DNA of 64,000 nt from Palsa-504 sp963790065 (GTDB lineage Bacteria; Actinomycetota; Actinomycetes; Streptosporangiales; Streptosporangiaceae). Of this stretch, positions 14,219 through 22,212 are shown piece after piece. The position numbers were made by a program, and so were the translations under genes. The DNA lies in NCBI GenBank assembly GCA_963790065.1, contig CAWBNK010000020.1, positions 215,486 through 279,485 of the forward strand. Reading direction: 5' to 3'. The first letter of the stretch is position 1, and every line of letters begins with the position of its first letter. A model generated the notes under the pieces. The model searched no databases. It saw only the letters and a program-made list of their open reading frames with translations, and was not told where the DNA came from.

Positions 14219-14333
14219 CGCCGGTATATCTTTTTTTAGTCGGGTGGCCCAATTTGGTGCGTTATTAACGCCACCCGGCGCGGTCAGACCCTCTAAAACC
14301 CGTAAGCACTGTGCTTAATCCCAGGAAATCCTT
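14219..14333 (+). terminator. Hairpins and T-tract after the lysin gene
   Basis: CGGC...GCCG at the end of the lysin gene is followed by TATATCTTTTTTT (14225-14237). A second hairpin CGGGTGGC/GCCACCCG spans 14241-14277. The region separates the early chain from the structural block and may also carry the late promoter, though I see no clear -10/-35 pair. Confidence 0.45.
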
Positions 14334-14690
14334 ATGCCCCGAGCACCCGCCCCCCAGTGGCACCGACGTAAAGAACCTGTGCTCGATCACTATTTACAGG
14401 CGAGCGTCGACCAGTGCGGCGGCCAGTATGACGAGAACGGCCATTACGCGCTGCTGGTCTATTCCGGCTGCGAAACACGGGACCGGGCTAAGGAAATCTC
14501 GCAGGCGCTCTACCGCGCCGGCAACCATCTCAAGCTTTCCGTCTCAGCGAAAGTCGTGAAAGCCGGTGACGGCAGCTTCCAGGTTCATTTCAAGGCCATC
14601 GACAAGACGATGGCGAAAAAATACATGCTCGAAAAGTACGGCAGTGACGTATCGAAGTGGCCGTATAACCCAAGACAAAAAGGTAAGTGA
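14334..14690 (+). CDS. Unknown provirus protein, 118 aa
   Basis: Starts MPRAPAPQWHRRKEPVLDHY and continues with mixed alpha/beta sequence ending in KYMLEKYGSDVSKWPYNPRQ. Basic at both ends, without Cys clusters or membrane segments. No family recognised. As first gene of the rightward structural block it could be a DNA- or capsid-associated protein. ATG with AGGAAA upstream. Confidence 0.6.
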   Translation: MPRAPAPQWHRRKEPVLDHYLQASVDQCGGQYDENGHYALLVYSGCETRDRAKEISQALYRAGNHLKLSVSAKVVKAGDGSFQVHFKAIDKTMAKKYMLEKYGSDVSKWPYNPRQKGK

Positions 14691-14693
14691 CTG

Positions 14694-15083
14694 ATGGACG
14701 ATCATATCCACGGGAGCGACGGTCACGTCATAATCACCGAAGACGATGAGCCCGAAGCCGAGGTCGTAGAAGTGGCGGTCACCGCATCGGCTGACGTCGA
14801 AATCGAGAAGATCAGGGCTGACAAGGAAATCGCTATCGCGAGGATCGCGGCGAAAGCCGAGGAAACGCACGACGAGACCGAAGTCGAGATCCTCCGGGGC
14901 GAGATCCGCGCGATGAAAGAAACTCTCGCGCTGCTGGTCCCGCAGCCTGAGCCTGAGCCCGAGCCCGAACCGGTCGTGATCCCCGACGTCGTTGAGCCCG
15001 AACCAGAGCCGACCGACATTCCGCCGGCAGACCATGAGGAAAATCACCGCAAGCAGCAGCAGCGGGGACTGGGGTATTGGTAA
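14694..15083 (+). CDS. Acidic coiled-coil protein with a Pro-Glu spacer
   Basis: 129 residues: an acidic N-terminus (EDDEPEAEVVEV), a charged helix of about 45 residues with coiled-coil character (EIEKIRADKEIAIARIAAKA and onward), then a rigid PEPEPEPEP stretch and a polar tail. Looks like an elongated scaffold or linker. Its stop TAA overlaps the next gene's ATG. Confidence 0.6.
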   Translation: MDDHIHGSDGHVIITEDDEPEAEVVEVAVTASADVEIEKIRADKEIAIARIAAKAEETHDETEVEILRGEIRAMKETLALLVPQPEPEPEPEPVVIPDVVEPEPEPTDIPPADHEENHRKQQQRGLGYW

Positions 15084-15433
15084 TGGCTACTTGCGGCTAC
15101 GCGAGGTCCAGGCAGGTACCGCCGTTCGCCGCTACCAGCGCGCGGGTCTGTAGTAAGTGCGATCTGTGGTTTGCAGCCGGGAAACGCGAGTCTGTATGCG
15201 ATAGCTGCTCACCTGCGGAAACCCGCACTCAACGTGCGCTTAGGTCCGGTTACACCAGAACCCCCCCTAGGACCGGAAAACTCGCAGGTCAGACGGGGGT
15301 AAAAAACGACGTGGTAACCGTATATTCCGATGCCCTCGGATTAACCTTCCGATGCCCCGCATCCGACCCGCGTGCTAGCTCGCTGCTAAGCCGCGTGCTG
15401 GCTTATGAGCTAGCGGCTAAGGAACGACGATGA
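15083..15433 (+). CDS. Zinc-ribbon protein, 116 aa
   Basis: MATCGYARSRQVPPF leads to a CSKC...CDSC zinc ribbon at about residues 23-43, then a basic linker and a helical C-terminus. Similar small zinc-ribbon proteins are frequent in actinophages. Exact role unknown. Coupled by TAATG to the preceding gene and by ATGA to the next. Confidence 0.6.
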   Translation: MATCGYARSRQVPPFAATSARVCSKCDLWFAAGKRESVCDSCSPAETRTQRALRSGYTRTPPRTGKLAGQTGVKNDVVTVYSDALGLTFRCPASDPRASSLLSRVLAYELAAKERR

Positions 15434-15594
15434 ACCTGAGCGCATCATCGGTACGGGCGCATATCCCGATCCCCCGGAATCACAGCAAGCTATTGGCATG
15501 GGCGTTGTTCGCGCTCGGCTCTGTCCTGCTGTACGACGTGTATTCCAGCAACAGCGACGGCATGTGGCCGGTAACTTCTATTTTCCCGTGGTGA
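15430..15594 (+). CDS. 54-residue single-pass membrane protein
   Basis: A polar N-terminus (MNLSASSVRAHIPIPRNHSK) precedes one transmembrane helix (LLAWALFALGSVLLYDVY) and a short external tail rich in Ser/Asn. ATGA overlap with the previous gene. Candidate virion membrane protein by context. Confidence 0.6.
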   Translation: MNLSASSVRAHIPIPRNHSKLLAWALFALGSVLLYDVYSSNSDGMWPVTSIFPW

Positions 15595-15605
15595 GGACTT
15601 TTGTG

Positions 15606-15740
15606 ATGGGACTTTTCAAGCGCGCTGAGCAAGCGGTAGATGCTACCCGCGACGGGATTAACACCAGTCTTGTGGTCGCGAGTATCGCGGTTGTGCTGGC
15701 CGCTATCGCCCTGATGATCGCGGTGAGCCGTAATGCCTGA
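15606..15740 (+). CDS. 44-residue single-pass membrane protein
   Basis: MGLFKRAEQAVDATRDGINT amphipathic helix followed by the transmembrane segment SLVVASIAVVLAAIALMIAV. Its end overlaps the start of the next gene by eight bases. Candidate component of an internal virion membrane. Confidence 0.6.
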   Translation: MGLFKRAEQAVDATRDGINTSLVVASIAVVLAAIALMIAVSRNA

Positions 15741-16353
15741 AGGACTCCAGACCCCCGATGGCAAGCCGGTAGACGCAGCAGCCGTTGAGCAGGAATTTGC
15801 GCGGGCTATGTCCGCGCCTGCCACCGATGCCCTCAGCCCCCCCAAAAAGCCGCAGGGGGATGACGCAGAGCCCGCTAAGCCCCGGCGTGGCCGTCCGCCT
15901 AAGAGCGAGCAGCCACGGGTTACCAGCGATGCCCCTACGCTCTCTCAGGCCGAGCAGGATGCTGTTAAGGCCAGGCGGGTAAAGAACGTTGCCGAGACAG
16001 CCGGGATGCTCGCAGGCGGGCTGCTGGTGGCTTCCACCATCACCGGCAACGACGGCTTCAAGGCCGATGCGTACACCTTCCAGGCTGCCGCGCCGCAGCT
16101 AGCCGACGCAGCCGCAGAGGTTGCCAGGTACGATCCGGTGTTCGCCCGGTTCATCGATAAATCAGGCGGCGGGAAGATCACCGCTTATCTCGGGATGGCT
16201 ACTGTCGCGCTGAGCCTCGGGTCCCAACTGGCGGCGAATCACGGCATGGTCAAGCCGGGATTCCTGAATACCGCCTCCCCGGCCGACGTGATCACGCACT
16301 ACGAGACCCCGCCGGAGGCACCAGCCGATGGTGACGCAGCTCAGCAGGAATGA
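15733..16353 (+). CDS. Membrane-associated protein with an AT-hook-like N-terminus
   Basis: 206 residues. The first third is polar and holds PRRGRPPK, an AT-hook-like DNA-binding motif. The remainder has a hydrophobic segment (AGMLAGGLLVASTI), an Ala-rich helix, and a second hydrophobic segment (TAYLGMATVALSLGSQLA). A protein that could touch both packaged DNA and membrane. It overlaps the packaging ATPase start by 26 bases. Confidence 0.6.
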   Translation: MPEGLQTPDGKPVDAAAVEQEFARAMSAPATDALSPPKKPQGDDAEPAKPRRGRPPKSEQPRVTSDAPTLSQAEQDAVKARRVKNVAETAGMLAGGLLVASTITGNDGFKADAYTFQAAAPQLADAAAEVARYDPVFARFIDKSGGGKITAYLGMATVALSLGSQLAANHGMVKPGFLNTASPADVITHYETPPEAPADGDAAQQE

Positions 16354-17086
16354 ATTCCTGGAAGATTACTTCGACTACCGCCCCGGTGAATCTGCGGTAT
16401 GGATATCGCCTACAGGCGCCGGTAAAACTCACTTCATGTACCAGGCGCTTGATAAAGCGCTCAGCCAGAATGCCCAGTTGACCGCTACTTCGGCGATGCC
16501 GAAACCGGCGGATGCCACCACCTATAACTGGGCACGGCAGCTTGATCTCAAGGTGACGGATGCTTACCCGTACCCGCAGCCGTGGCCGTGGCAGCCTAAG
16601 CCGCGCGGGCACGTATTCTGGCCGAAGCACCTGCGCGACGACGAGGATAAGAACCAGGCGCACCTTGCCAGGCAGTTCAAGAAGATGCTGTCAGGCGAGT
16701 ACTGGCGGGGCAGTTCGATTACCTGCGTAGACGACGCCTACCTCATCTCATGTCTTATGCATCTCGGCGCTTATACCGATAAGTTCCTTATCGCAGGTAG
16801 ATCTAACAAAGCCGGTATGTTCGGCACGTTACAGCAGCCGCGAGGCACCGTCCAGGGTGGCGCTGTATCGGGATTCTGGTATTCGCAGCCGACGCATATG
16901 TTCCTGGGTAAAGACGGGAACCAAGCCAACCGCGATCGTTTCGCCGAGATCGGCTGCGGCGTGGACCCCAGAGAAATCAGCGACATCGTGGGCAGCCTGA
17001 GAGTTCGCCAGATAGGCGATTCCAGTGTCTCGGAAATGCTGTATCTCGACCGCCGTGGCCCCTATCTCGCTATCGTCGGTATCTGA
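16328..17086 (+). CDS. HerA/FtsK-superfamily genome-packaging ATPase
   Basis: 252 residues with a P-loop very near the N-terminus, SPTGAGKT (residues 27-34), and Walker B SITCVDDAYLI with the Asp pair at about 135-136. Size and early P-loop fit the packaging ATPases of tailless double-jelly-roll viruses (A32/P9 type), which drive DNA into a preformed membrane-lined capsid. It is far smaller than terminases and lacks a nuclease domain. Located a few genes before the capsid candidate, the conserved order in this lineage. It includes a TTA codon (GMFGTLQQ). Confidence 0.8.
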   Translation: MVTQLSRNEFLEDYFDYRPGESAVWISPTGAGKTHFMYQALDKALSQNAQLTATSAMPKPADATTYNWARQLDLKVTDAYPYPQPWPWQPKPRGHVFWPKHLRDDEDKNQAHLARQFKKMLSGEYWRGSSITCVDDAYLISCLMHLGAYTDKFLIAGRSNKAGMFGTLQQPRGTVQGGAVSGFWYSQPTHMFLGKDGNQANRDRFAEIGCGVDPREISDIVGSLRVRQIGDSSVSEMLYLDRRGPYLAIVGI

Positions 17087-17103
17087 ATAAAGGATTTCTT
17101 TTA

Positions 17104-17505
17104 GTGGACACTCTGACCCGCCGTCCTTACACGGACGACGCGCGGCGCATGGCTGACACCATGAATCTCCATGCGGTTATGAAGTCAAAAGGCTGGGCTG
17201 TTTTCGCCTTAGCCGACGGGCGATCCCCCGACCTGACCCCGTATCCGGATATCGGTGAAGCCTACCGGGCTATGAAGTGGGACAGGGATAACTACCTGTA
17301 CCTTCAGATTCCCGCTGGCGGGGTTTACGATCCAGCGGAAATGCAGGCATGCCTGGATTACGCCCGTCAACTGCACGACCACGGGTACCGGCTTCCCGAC
17401 CCCCGGGATTTCAACGCCCCCGACCGGGATTTCCCGGTGCATCAGCCACCCGTTATGAAGCGGGACTGGGCCAGGCAAATCAACGCTCTTACGAGAGGCA
17501 AGTAA
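17104..17505 (+). CDS. Unknown structural-block protein, 133 aa
   Basis: GTG start. Mixed alpha/beta soluble protein (MDTLTRRPYTDDARRMADTM, later YPDIGEAYRAMKWDRDNY and LPDPRDFNAPDRDFPV) without Cys or membrane segments. It lies between the packaging ATPase and the capsid candidate, six bases before the latter. No family recognised. A minor capsid or assembly role is a guess from position. Confidence 0.6.
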   Translation: MDTLTRRPYTDDARRMADTMNLHAVMKSKGWAVFALADGRSPDLTPYPDIGEAYRAMKWDRDNYLYLQIPAGGVYDPAEMQACLDYARQLHDHGYRLPDPRDFNAPDRDFPVHQPPVMKRDWARQINALTRGK

Positions 17506-17511
17506 ATAATT

Positions 17512-18678
17512 ATGGCAGGAACCACTACGGCCGCCCCGGCCTCCGGTAAGGCGCAGCAGGCGCCGGCGTTAGCCCCCTTCCGCGCGGGGACGCAGCCGAC
17601 CTATAAGCCGTCTGGCTACAGCCAGACTAACGCTCTGGGCAGCACGGCTATCGAATTACCCGATTACCAGATCGGCCCGACGAACCTTCTCCGGGCCATC
17701 GAGATTGAGGTCTCGGCGGTTGGCGTCAACGCTACTAACGTCGTGGAATTCGGCGGGGACATGCCGCTAGGCGCGCTCAGTACCGTGAATTTCCAGGATA
17801 GCGGCGGTAACTCGATTGTCGGATCGTTCGACTCGTATACCCTCGCGATGATTATGAAATACGGCGGGTATACCCCTGGCTCGTCTGGTGACCCGCGTAA
17901 TAGCGTGGTCTACTCGACCACCACTGGCGATGAATCCGCTAGCGGGTCGTTCAATTTCGTCTTGCGCATCCCGGTTGAATTCATTCAGCGTACCGGGGCG
18001 GGCAGCCTGGTTAACCAGACCACGCAGTCTCCGCTGACCCTGTCGATGACGCTTACCACCTCGGCGCTTATGTTCCCCTCGGTCGCTCCCGCGACTAGCT
18101 GCACCGTGACCGTTAAGGTCAATCTGCTCGGTTACTGGAAGGGCGCGAACGCTGCGGCTAACCCGGCTCCTAAGGCAGCCGGCACTACGCAGTACTGGAA
18201 CCGTTCTTCGATTCAGGCCCTGGACGGCGCGGCTGACTTCTACGCGCCTCAGGTGGGTATCGGTAATCCCATCAGGACTTTCCTGTGGCTGAATTACATT
18301 ACGGGCGGCGCCCGGTCGACCTCGGACTTCCCGAGTCCGCTGACGGTGAATTATAAGGGAAACCTCCTGTTCAACCGGACTGTTAACCAGTGGCAGAATG
18401 AAATGGGCCGCTGGTACGGCCTGGGTGGCTTCGCCGCTAGCGCCGGCGTATACGCCTCGGTAGCGGATACCGGCCCCGGCCTGGATACCGGCGTTTTCGC
18501 CCAGCCGTTCCAGACTGATTTCTCGCAAGGCGTCGGTGCTGAGCTGATGCTCAGCTACTTGAATACCGCGGTCGGTGACGCTATCGAATTCATCGGTTCG
18601 TGGGGCGCTAGCTGCACCCTGTACCACGTCGTCAACTACCTGGGCGTTAACGGCGTCCTACAGCCTGGTCTCGTCTGA
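17512..18678 (+). CDS. Candidate double-jelly-roll major capsid protein
   Basis: 388 residues, strongly beta-sheet in character, no signal or membrane segment. The N-terminal half (about 50-215) contains AIEIEVSAVGVN, FNFVLRIPVEFI and TVTVKVNLLGYW. The second half (about 235-385) contains IRTFLWLNYITGG, LTVNYKGNLLF and a C-terminal VVNYLGVNG. Two similar-sized beta domains in one chain of this length, next to an A32-type ATPase and membrane proteins, fit a double jelly-roll coat protein of the PRD1 lineage. Fold not verified. At least two TTA codons (residues about 20 and 45). Confidence 0.7.
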   Translation: MAGTTTAAPASGKAQQAPALAPFRAGTQPTYKPSGYSQTNALGSTAIELPDYQIGPTNLLRAIEIEVSAVGVNATNVVEFGGDMPLGALSTVNFQDSGGNSIVGSFDSYTLAMIMKYGGYTPGSSGDPRNSVVYSTTTGDESASGSFNFVLRIPVEFIQRTGAGSLVNQTTQSPLTLSMTLTTSALMFPSVAPATSCTVTVKVNLLGYWKGANAAANPAPKAAGTTQYWNRSSIQALDGAADFYAPQVGIGNPIRTFLWLNYITGGARSTSDFPSPLTVNYKGNLLFNRTVNQWQNEMGRWYGLGGFAASAGVYASVADTGPGLDTGVFAQPFQTDFSQGVGAELMLSYLNTAVGDAIEFIGSWGASCTLYHVVNYLGVNGVLQPGLV

Positions 18679-18698
18679 GCCGGGAAGGAATCCTGAAT

Positions 18699-18806
18699 AT
18701 GGATAAGAAGACTGTCTTAACCCTGGCCGCCGGCATCATTATCGGCATTGTTTTCAGTCAGCAGATCAGCAAGCTTCCGCTGGTCAATAAGATCCCGCAA
18801 GTCTGA
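18699..18806 (+). CDS. 35-residue membrane peptide
   Basis: MDKKTVLTLAAGIIIGIVFS plus a short tail: one transmembrane helix. Good spacing after the capsid gene (GGAAGGAAT upstream). Small hydrophobic proteins directly after the coat gene are typical of membrane-containing viruses. Confidence 0.6.
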   Translation: MDKKTVLTLAAGIIIGIVFSQQISKLPLVNKIPQV

Positions 18807-18820
18807 GAGATGATCCCCTG

Positions 18821-19381
18821 ATGCCCGGCAAAATCAACGGCTTTTCGCTGGCATATACCGTCGCGGGCGGGATAGTCCTGTGGTCGGGCATCAAGGGATG
18901 GTCTATCTCGCAGACCTTTAAGAACCTGCTCAGCGGGACCACGCCAACAGCTAATACCGAGCAGATCACCGATACCGCCTTCGGCGGCCCGGCGGATACC
19001 ACTTCCCCGGCAGGCAGCACCGCGAGTGCTCCCGCCGGGAATACCGGCGCGGATACCGCCACGGCTGCGGCGAACCAGGCGATAGCGAAGCTCCTGGCCG
19101 CCCCCTACGGCTGGTCTACCGGGACCGAATGGACAGATCTGGTCAGTTTGTGGAACCAGGAATCCGGCTGGTCCAATACAGCGGAGAATCCCACCAGCGA
19201 TGCCTACGGCATCCCGCAGGCACTTCCCTATACCAAGATGCCGAAGGCTGCCTGGCCGCCGTCTGCGGGCGGCTCAGCGAACGCGACGAGCCAGATTTCG
19301 TGGGGCCTGTCGTATATCAAGTCAACGTACGGCAGCCCCTCGGCGGCATGGGCGCACGAAACCGCAGACGATTGGTACTGA
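18821..19381 (+). CDS. Membrane-anchored lytic transglycosylase-like protein
   Basis: 186 residues. N-terminal transmembrane segment (SLAYTVAGGIVLWSGIKGW), a Thr/Ala/Pro/Gly-rich linker to about residue 85, and a C-terminal domain with WTDLVSLWNQESGW, NPTSDAYGIPQALP and SYIKSTYGSP, the Slt-like transglycosylase pattern with catalytic Glu in QESGW. Counterparts in PRD1-like virions open peptidoglycan during DNA entry, so this is a plausible virion-associated entry enzyme distinct from the lysin at 13457-14218. Confidence 0.8.
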   Translation: MPGKINGFSLAYTVAGGIVLWSGIKGWSISQTFKNLLSGTTPTANTEQITDTAFGGPADTTSPAGSTASAPAGNTGADTATAAANQAIAKLLAAPYGWSTGTEWTDLVSLWNQESGWSNTAENPTSDAYGIPQALPYTKMPKAAWPPSAGGSANATSQISWGLSYIKSTYGSPSAAWAHETADDWY

Positions 19382-19382
19382 C

Positions 19383-19646
19383 ATGGCCTCCGGAGTAATT
19401 GTTCCTGTCCTCGCCACTACGGGCGTCGCTTTTGTCAATAAGTGGTACAACACCAGCTCGGTCGATCTGAAGATCCCTGTAGCGGGGGGTATCGCTGCTC
19501 TTATCGGCGCGGCTATCAGCCAGATTCCCGGCATGGAACCTGTTATGACGGCTATCGGGTGGCTCGCGTTCGTGGCCGTTCTTATCGCCCCGGTTCAGAC
19601 GCCGACCCCGCTAGCTAATCTCCAGAAAATAACCGGAGGCTTGTAA
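19383..19646 (+). CDS. Multi-pass membrane protein, holin-like or virion membrane
   Basis: 87 residues with two to three hydrophobic segments (IVPVLATTGVAFVNKW; IPVAGGIAALIGAAISQI; MTAIGWLAFVAVLIAPV). ATG directly after the transglycosylase stop. Size and topology allow a holin, but placement inside the virion-protein block makes a structural membrane protein equally likely. Confidence 0.6.
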   Translation: MASGVIVPVLATTGVAFVNKWYNTSSVDLKIPVAGGIAALIGAAISQIPGMEPVMTAIGWLAFVAVLIAPVQTPTPLANLQKITGGL

Positions 19647-19651
19647 ATCAT

Positions 19652-19798
19652 ATGGATAACATCACTAAGGTGCTGCTGAGCATCACGACCGTAGCGTTAG
19701 TCGCTACGCTCGTCGTGAACGGCACGAGTACCGCGAAGGTCGTCAGCGCCAGCGGCACCGCATTCTCGAATTCGCTGAGCGCAGCAGAGAAGGGCTAA
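19652..19798 (+). CDS. 48-residue membrane protein
   Basis: MDNITKVLLSITTVALVATL begins with one hydrophobic helix, then a Ser/Ala-rich polar tail. Six bases after the preceding gene; candidate minor virion membrane protein. Confidence 0.55.
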   Translation: MDNITKVLLSITTVALVATLVVNGTSTAKVVSASGTAFSNSLSAAEKG

Positions 19799-19802
19799 GC
19801 CA

Positions 19803-20513
19803 ATGGCTGCTCTCCCGTCCGCTGTCGCCCCGTCGCTGGCATCTGAATATGCCCCGCAGAACGCGTGGCTGACCCAGGACACCACCAATCCCACCGGGAA
19901 AGGCCCGGTATCGACCGGGCCGTCTGAGACCTTCAGCGACCCGGTGAACGCTACTGCGCCTGTCAGCCTTAACCCGCCGCAACTGGACTGGAATGAGCCC
20001 GAACTAGCGGCGCAGCCCCCGGATTACTTCGCTGAATCGGCGTTCCCGCATAATGGCCCCTGGCCATCGCTGCCCGAGGAATCGCAGGGCAAGGAGCCGT
20101 TCGGCACACTTCCCCCTGACGGTATCACCCCTATCGGATCGTATAAGGTCCCCCCGCAGATCACCGGCCTGGCCCAGTATAAAGAGCCGTACCCCGGCCA
20201 TGACGCGCATTCTCAGGACACCGACACGGCAGGATGGGATCAGTACACCCCATCGGGGCGTACCGCGATCCGGCAGTCGTGGTGGCAGGCATATCCCGGT
20301 GTCGAGAATTTCTGGCCGGTTACCCAGCCGAACCTTGCCCGCACGAAGACGGCTATGGGCGGCAACCAGGAAGTCGGCGGCGTCGTGGCCCAGTACGGCG
20401 ACCTGGCAAGCTCTGGCGGTAATACCGCTTATGAATCTCCCCAGCTTCCCGAGGTCACCCAGCAGCAGCCCGAGCAGGATGTTGCTTCGACCATTCCGCA
20501 GTGGGGTTTCTGA
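19803..20513 (+). CDS. Pro-rich putative structural protein, 236 aa
   Basis: Rich in Pro, Gln, Ser and Thr, with no membrane segment and little predictable secondary structure: for instance NPPQLDWNEPELAAQPPDYF and PEVTQQQPEQDVAS. Tyr/Trp-containing patches recur. Such extended proteins often act as cement, tape or vertex-linking proteins in icosahedral virions. No family recognised. Confidence 0.6.
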   Translation: MAALPSAVAPSLASEYAPQNAWLTQDTTNPTGKGPVSTGPSETFSDPVNATAPVSLNPPQLDWNEPELAAQPPDYFAESAFPHNGPWPSLPEESQGKEPFGTLPPDGITPIGSYKVPPQITGLAQYKEPYPGHDAHSQDTDTAGWDQYTPSGRTAIRQSWWQAYPGVENFWPVTQPNLARTKTAMGGNQEVGGVVAQYGDLASSGGNTAYESPQLPEVTQQQPEQDVASTIPQWGF

Positions 20514-20514
20514 T

Positions 20515-21402
20515 ATGGCAGATATCAATCTCTTCGGCCACAAGATCAGTCCCGCGATGGCGGGGACCATTGCGGCCGGTTCTCTTGTGGCGGTTTATTT
20601 CGCTTATAAGCAGCATGAGGCTTCGCAGGCGGCGGCGTCGACCAGCTCGTCATCGATCGACCCCGTTACCGGCCTGCCGTACAGCCAGGACAACACGACC
20701 GACCCATTGACCGGCATGACCTACCTCGCGGAAGCCGAAGAATACGGATCGGTCAGCGCTGCTGAGAGCGCGGTAGCAGCCGAATCGAGCATCGATTACT
20801 CGGGAGCGGATGACACCAGTACCGGCCTGATCGGCGGAGGCAGCGATACCAGCCTGGCGCCGGGTGCGGTCACCAGCAACACCTATGCCACCAACGCGGC
20901 GTGGGCTCAGGCTGTCACGGCAGGGCTCAGTGATATCGGCTACACCTCCACCGACGTATCCGCCGCACTGGGCATGTACCTGGGCGGCCTGCCGCTGACT
21001 ACCCTTGCCGATGGTGTCTCGTCAGCATCGATCGTAGAGGCGGCTATCGCGGAGTACGGTCCCCCGCCGGTCGGCTCTTTCACGATCATCATGCCGCCTG
21101 CCCCGACGCCTACCCCGACGCCGACACCTACGCCGACGCCAGGACCGACCAGTGGCGGCAATCCGCCTACTGCGCCCACCCCGGCGCACCCGCTGGACCA
21201 GAGCGGCACGGTTACCTCAGCCACTACGGGCGAGACGGCCAAGGTCACGACGACCGACGGCGGTTACATCTGGCTCTATGCAGGCGTGGCCTCCCCCAGC
21301 CAGACCAAAAACCAGGTTGGCGAGGTCTATTCGGCGACGACCGGATTGAGCGCCAAGGTCGCTACTACTGATGGCGGTCTCCAATGGGACTACACCGGAT
21401 AA
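20515..21402 (+). CDS. Membrane-anchored stalk protein with Thr-Pro hinge, 295 aa
   Basis: An N-terminal transmembrane segment (MAGTIAAGSLVAVYFAYK), a Ser/Thr/Ala-rich low-complexity region, a helical segment (TNAAWAQAVTAGLSDIGYTS), a rigid PAPTPTPTPTPTPTPGPTSG stalk at about residue 200, then two copies of a short beta motif (GTVTSATTGETAKVTTTDGG and EVYSATTGLSAKVATTDGG). This looks like a membrane-to-vertex connector displaying a repeated binding module. ATG 20515 follows the previous stop closely. Confidence 0.6.
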   Translation: MADINLFGHKISPAMAGTIAAGSLVAVYFAYKQHEASQAAASTSSSSIDPVTGLPYSQDNTTDPLTGMTYLAEAEEYGSVSAAESAVAAESSIDYSGADDTSTGLIGGGSDTSLAPGAVTSNTYATNAAWAQAVTAGLSDIGYTSTDVSAALGMYLGGLPLTTLADGVSSASIVEAAIAEYGPPPVGSFTIIMPPAPTPTPTPTPTPTPGPTSGGNPPTAPTPAHPLDQSGTVTSATTGETAKVTTTDGGYIWLYAGVASPSQTKNQVGEVYSATTGLSAKVATTDGGLQWDYTG

Positions 21403-21414
21403 GGAAAAGACTAA

Positions 21415-21768
21415 ATGGCACTCAAGCCTGATCAGGAAATCATTGTCGGCGCACTGACCGCAGTAGCCGTTTACGGTATTTTCCAGCTCAACGCACCGAA
21501 CCTAGCCGATGTGAAAGCATCGGCCCCCGGTGGCGGCGCGTCAATGAATACGCATAAAAGCGTCAAGACGGCAGTATGGACATCGGCAATCCTGGTGTCC
21601 GGATTGGGGCTGCTCGCTAAGGACCCGACTATTTATATTATCGGCGCTCTGGTCACCGTTGTCGAAGGCTGGAAATACTATCACGCTAACGCTACTGGCA
21701 CGGGCGGCGCTGTCGTCGCCCCTGGCTCGGCTATGACCGGCCAGCCTGCGCCGACGCTCAATCAGTAA
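21415..21768 (+). CDS. Two-pass membrane protein, 117 aa
   Basis: Hydrophobic segments at about residues 9-26 (IIVGALTAVAVYGIFQL) and 50-85 (AVWTSAILVSGLGLLAK; TIYIIGALVTVVEGW), with a Gly/Ala/Pro-rich tail. Candidate virion membrane protein. The next ribosome site (AGGAG) lies just after its stop. Confidence 0.6.
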   Translation: MALKPDQEIIVGALTAVAVYGIFQLNAPNLADVKASAPGGGASMNTHKSVKTAVWTSAILVSGLGLLAKDPTIYIIGALVTVVEGWKYYHANATGTGGAVVAPGSAMTGQPAPTLNQ

Positions 21769-21780
21769 TCAGGAGTTAAG

Positions 21781-22212
21781 ATGCCCGCCGTCCCTCCCGG
21801 CCAGCCGATTGCCCCCGGTATCGCCGCAAGTAATTCTGGCTATCCCCAGTACGGAGTGGGCGGGGGGACTCCGGGCAGTTCTGCCGGCTGGAAGATAGTC
21901 GAGGCCACGACCGCAGCCCAGAAACTGAGCTACGCCAATCAGGGTTACCTGGTCTGGTTCTCATCGAAATCGGCAGCGCAGTCATATCTATCGGAGGAAG
22001 AAAGCCCGATCTCCAGCGGCGAACCGCAGAATGCCATTCCCGGCCTAGCCCAGATCGGTGATTTCTTCTCCGCATTGGGTGATGCCAACACCTGGATACG
22101 GGTTGCCAAAGTCGTGGTCGGCGGCACGCTGCTGATTATCGGCCTCGCACATATGACGGGGGCCAGCAATGCCGTCGCCTCCATCGCCAGGAAGGTACCT
22201 GTACCGATATGA
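21781..22212 (+). CDS. Membrane protein with C-terminal anchor, 143 aa
   Basis: Gly/Pro-rich N-terminus, a soluble alpha/beta segment (WKIVEATTAAQKLSYANQGY, VWFSSKSAAQSYL), then WIRVAKVVVGGTLLIIGLAH, a transmembrane helix flanked by basic residues. The WIRVAKVVxGG pattern also appears in actinophage membrane proteins, from memory. Ends with ATGA overlap into the next gene. Confidence 0.6.
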   Translation: MPAVPPGQPIAPGIAASNSGYPQYGVGGGTPGSSAGWKIVEATTAAQKLSYANQGYLVWFSSKSAAQSYLSEEESPISSGEPQNAIPGLAQIGDFFSALGDANTWIRVAKVVVGGTLLIIGLAHMTGASNAVASIARKVPVPI

